From contig CAJTRU010000006.1 of assembly GCA_910579085.1 (NCBI GenBank), forward strand, positions 30,307-94,306: 64,000 nucleotides of DNA, given 5' to 3'. Below the pieces are notes generated by a model, which saw only the letters and a program-made list of their open reading frames with translations, was not told the origin of the DNA and did not search any database. This document shows positions 61,484-64,000 of the stretch, piece after piece. The DNA is from an uncultured Lachnospiraceae bacterium. GTDB lineage: Bacteria > Bacillota > Clostridia > Lachnospirales > Lachnospiraceae. Position 1 is the first letter of the stretch, and the number at the start of each line of letters is the position of its first letter. Both the position numbers and the translations under genes were made by a program.

Positions 61484-62944
61484 TTATACATTTTCAAGCT
61501 GGTTTGAAAGACCTTTTATTTCATTTAATACAATTTCAAACTTTTCCATTTTCTCTACAGATATTCCAGACTGCTGCACTCCCTCTTCTGATGAGGCAAA
61601 TACCTCTTCGCTTGTAGCAGAAAGCTGGCTGATATTATCAGAAATAACACTTGTTGAATTTACAATTTCTTTCATAAAGCTTTCTGTTGCCTGTATTCCA
61701 TTTATAAGGTTATGGACATTTCTCTCTATTGTATTAAACCTCTGTTTTGTATCTTCAATCATATTATTCTGGATATCTATGGAATGGCTTGATATTTCAA
61801 TGCTCTGGCTTGCTATCCCAACATCATTTACAAGCTGGTTAATAATATCAGTGATTTTATTAGTTGCGTCTTTTGTTTCCTCCGATAACTGGCGTATTTC
61901 ATCAGCTACTACTGCAAACCCTTTGCCTGCTTCACCTGCCCTTGCCGCTTCTATTGAAGCATTAAGTGCAAGCAGGTTTGTCTGGCTCGATATGGACATT
62001 ATGCTGCCAACTATTTCTTCAACTTCACTTACTTTTTCAGAAAGACGTTTTGTAGCTTTAACAGTGCTGCTATTGTTCTCATCTACAGTCTGCGCCTGGC
62101 GTTTAAGGTCTTCTACGATTTTTGCACCATCATCAATAGTAACCCTTGTCATATCAGAGTCTTTCTTCATTTCAATGGCTTTTTCTTCTGCTTTTGAAGC
62201 TGCCTCATTAATATCACTGCACATCTGCGCTTGTTTCTGGATAGCCTCTGCTGTACTTTCTGTACTCTCTGATATATTTTTCATTGAAATATCATTAGAA
62301 CTGACTGAACTGCTTAATACTGAAACCATTTCTGATGCTTCTTCAAACTTATTGTTAAGCTGTCTTGCAACTTCTGACATTATATCATTAGCTTTCTGCT
62401 GTTTCTTTGCACCTTCTTTTATAGCCTCTGTATTTTCATTAAAGAAATCATCCAGAAGATTGACAACACGGATAGTTGCAAATGCTGAAAGCATGATTAC
62501 CACTGTACCTATTACAGTAGTTTTATAATCTGCTTCACCTGCTAGATAAAACCTTATGCATTGTATTATATATGCAATTATAATAACAGAGTTACTAATA
62601 TACATAAGCCTCTTGTTAAGATATGCTATATATGCAAATAATATCGGCAAAGCATATACAAATGAAACCTGGATTGTATTAAAACACATCATTACAAGGA
62701 ATACAACCCCGCCTGTAGAATAAAGCACAAGTGAACACAGCCTTTTCTGCCTGTTTGTAATATATGCAGCAGTTATGGCCACTATCGCAACAAAATAAAC
62801 AGCTAGCTGTATATATGTACCTGATGTCCCGCTGCTGTTAAGTACAACTGTCAAAATAAGAAACAAGTTTAATACTATTAGTGCTAATAATATAGGAAAA
62901 ACTGCTGTATTAGCTTTTTTATACTGTTTCTCTGTCATATTCAT
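61484..62944 (-). CDS. Methyl-accepting chemotaxis protein with six-helix membrane domain
   Basis: A 486-residue chemoreceptor. The N-terminal 190 residues hold about six membrane helices with almost no extracellular part and no HAMP domain. The cytoplasmic signalling domain follows, with the conserved hairpin tip VVADEIRQLSEE preceded by EAARAGEAGKGFA. The start at 62944 has GAGGGGG. Such receptors sense membrane state or cytoplasmic signals. No other chemotaxis gene is nearby. Confidence 0.92.
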   Translation of the reverse strand: MNMTEKQYKKANTAVFPILLALIVLNLFLILTVVLNSSGTSGTYIQLAVYFVAIVAITAAYITNRQKRLCSLVLYSTGGVVFLVMMCFNTIQVSFVYALPILFAYIAYLNKRLMYISNSVIIIAYIIQCIRFYLAGEADYKTTVIGTVVIMLSAFATIRVVNLLDDFFNENTEAIKEGAKKQQKANDIMSEVARQLNNKFEEASEMVSVLSSSVSSNDISMKNISESTESTAEAIQKQAQMCSDINEAASKAEEKAIEMKKDSDMTRVTIDDGAKIVEDLKRQAQTVDENNSSTVKATKRLSEKVSEVEEIVGSIMSISSQTNLLALNASIEAARAGEAGKGFAVVADEIRQLSEETKDATNKITDIINQLVNDVGIASQSIEISSHSIDIQNNMIEDTKQRFNTIERNVHNLINGIQATESFMKEIVNSTSVISDNISQLSATSEEVFASSEEGVQQSGISVEKMEKFEIVLNEIKGLSNQLENV

Positions 62945-63071
62945 AGTCAATACCCCCTCATTTAGATTCTTATATAACATCATATTTTCCTTTAATATTA
63001 TACTACAAATATCCGGTTTTTCCAGAAAAAATTTGCAAAACAGGGGTATTAACTATATAATATTGCAATAT

Positions 63072-63578
63072 TTACCTGTCATTAAGCGACAAAGCTTCTA
63101 TTGCGACACTGCCTCCACGCACCACTTCAATCCTGTTAATAAAGGTTTTATTAAACAAGGCTATCATATCATTGTTTTTATCCTCAGTTTTAACACATTG
63201 TACAAGTACAGAATTTCTGCTGTAGTCGATTATATCAAGTGAAAATGCCTGTGCTATCCTGAATACCTCTGATTTATCCTTGTCAGAACAGCTATTTACT
63301 TTTATATACAGAAGCTCCTTTTTATGTATAGGCACTTCCGAAATATCAATTACCTTTATTACTACTACATTGCGGTTAAGCTGCTTTTTAATCTGTTCAA
63401 ATGTCATATCATCACTTGTAAGCCCTATTGTCATCCTTGAAACAGAAGGGTCTTGTGTTTCACCTACTGTAAGTGTATCAAGGTTATATGATTTTGCAGC
63501 AAACATTCCTGATATCTTTGCAAGAACACCAATCTGGTTCTCAACATAAAGTGAAATCCAACGTTTTTTAACTTCCAT
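63072..63578 (-). CDS. ilvN: Acetolactate synthase small (regulatory) subunit
   Basis: Regulatory subunit for branched-chain amino acid feedback. The N-terminal ACT domain reads WISLYVENQIGVLAKISGMFAAKSYNLDTL in outline, with GVLAKISGMF forming the effector loop. The C-terminal domain is typical of IlvH/IlvN. It lies 24 bp after the end of ilvB on the same strand. Confidence 0.94.
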   Translation of the reverse strand: MEVKKRWISLYVENQIGVLAKISGMFAAKSYNLDTLTVGETQDPSVSRMTIGLTSDDMTFEQIKKQLNRNVVVIKVIDISEVPIHKKELLYIKVNSCSDKDKSEVFRIAQAFSLDIIDYSRNSVLVQCVKTEDKNNDMIALFNKTFINRIEVVRGGSVAIEALSLNDR

Positions 63579-63602
63579 AATTTATATTCCGCCTTTCTTA
63601 AC

Positions 63603-64000
63603 TTAACACATAATTATTTCTGACAGCCCTTTTCCTGTTGGAACCATTGGAAATACATTTGCATCACCATCTATAATACATTCAATTATTGTAGGTGAGT
63701 CTTTAAACTGCATTGCATAATCAAATGCTTTCTTTATATCTTCTTCTTTAAATATTCTTATTCCATGTGCTTCATAACTTTCAGCAAGCTTTATAAAGTC
63801 TGGGATATATTTTGGGCATTTTTCCTCTCCTGCTGCACATTTCTGGCAGTTCTTCTCACAGCTTTTACGGTATTTTAAACATGTGCCCGAATATCTTTTT
63901 CCATAAAAGAGTTCCTGCCACTGGCGTACATTGCCAAGATATCCATTGTTTAATATAACGATTATAACTTGTAACCCATAGACCATCGCTGTTGCAAGTT
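63603..64000 (-). CDS. ilvB: Acetolactate synthase large subunit, C-terminal part (cut by window edge)
   Basis: Thiamine-diphosphate enzyme of valine, leucine and isoleucine synthesis. Only the C-terminal 132 codons are visible; the frame stays open to the last base of the window. VIIVILNNGYLGNVRQWQE is the ThDP/Mg-binding end of the domain, followed by VPTGKGLSEII. A short cysteine-rich insertion (CLKYRKSCEKNCQKCAAGE) interrupts the usual sequence. The gene is incomplete because of the window, not damaged. Confidence 0.93.
   Translation of the reverse strand, partial: LATAMVYGLQVIIVILNNGYLGNVRQWQELFYGKRYSGTCLKYRKSCEKNCQKCAAGEEKCPKYIPDFIKLAESYEAHGIRIFKEEDIKKAFDYAMQFKDSPTIIECIIDGDANVFPMVPTGKGLSEIIMC

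Noticed and set aside
1..64000. CRISPR arrays, tRNA and rRNA genes
   Set aside because: No regularly spaced direct repeats and no tRNA-like TTCGA arms in cloverleaf context were seen. The only repeated sequences are the hairpin units and short operators.

Overview
The window looks like the chromosome of a low-GC, anaerobic Gram-positive fibre degrader, most likely a member of the Lachnospiraceae (Clostridia). This is inferred from AT-rich intergenic DNA, GGAGG ribosome binding sites with frequent TTG starts, a tryptophan T-box, PerR with reverse rubrerythrin, GHKL/LytTR regulators, and secreted or cytosolic glycosidases (GH5, GH42, GH26-like). No rRNA, tRNA or CRISPR array was seen.

Layout. 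1-1.7 kb: AT-rich DNA with an inverted-repeat pair beside a small serine recombinase. 1.7-7 kb: GH42 beta-galactosidase, uvrB and a RhuM-like gene, all leftward, behind a promoter that carries a LexA-like box. 7-16.3 kb: a leftward defence operon (SNF2 helicase, DUF4391, type III methyltransferase Mod, type III nuclease Res). Its mod gene carries two in-frame stop codons, and its tail runs into a truncated YdbC-like start and an ISAs1-type transposase remnant, so the system is decaying or alternately expressed. 17-22.6 kb: FlxA-like protein, GHKL/LytTR two-component pair, NADAR, Nudix, GNAT and a ClC antiporter. 23-24.7 kb: perR and reverse rubrerythrin sharing a 13-bp palindromic operator, then a zinc-finger antitoxin whose DUF4258 toxin has lost its N-terminus. 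25-28.2 kb: GH26-like protein and secreted GH5 cellulase with a ricin-type domain.

29.2-37.8 kb is a vitamin B12 island. A cobalamin riboswitch controls cbiQOMN (cobalt uptake) on the plus strand. Facing it is a leftward anaerobic corrin operon (orphan AbrB-like gene, cbiG, cbiH, a CbiJ-CbiE-CbiT fusion, cbiA). 37.9-45.2 kb is housekeeping: recO, a YqzL-like gene, era, an M16 peptidase and a GGDEF protein. 45.5-47.8 kb is trpBA under a Trp-specific T-box. 47.8-55.3 kb is accessory: two ankyrin-repeat proteins, small membrane proteins, a broken GNAT gene, a LytTR regulator, a flavoprotein and a GT-C glycosyltransferase. 56-61.4 kb is an ABC-2 exporter divergent from a NarL-type two-component pair. 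The window ends with a chemoreceptor and ilvN-ilvB (ilvB cut by the window edge).

The most unusual item is a family of long structured repeats. Two elements of about 0.7 kb (28494-29177 and 55457-56152) each consist of two 250-290-nt imperfect hairpins in opposite orientation around a spacer of about 130-140 nt. Between copies, stem bases change in compensating pairs, and the tip hairpins differ completely yet stay paired. A decayed unit lies at 16801-16904, and solitary terminal motifs overlap the stop codons of two genes (near 47.84 and 51.11 kb). This points to a mobile or RNA-forming element whose structure is under selection and which I cannot assign to a named family.
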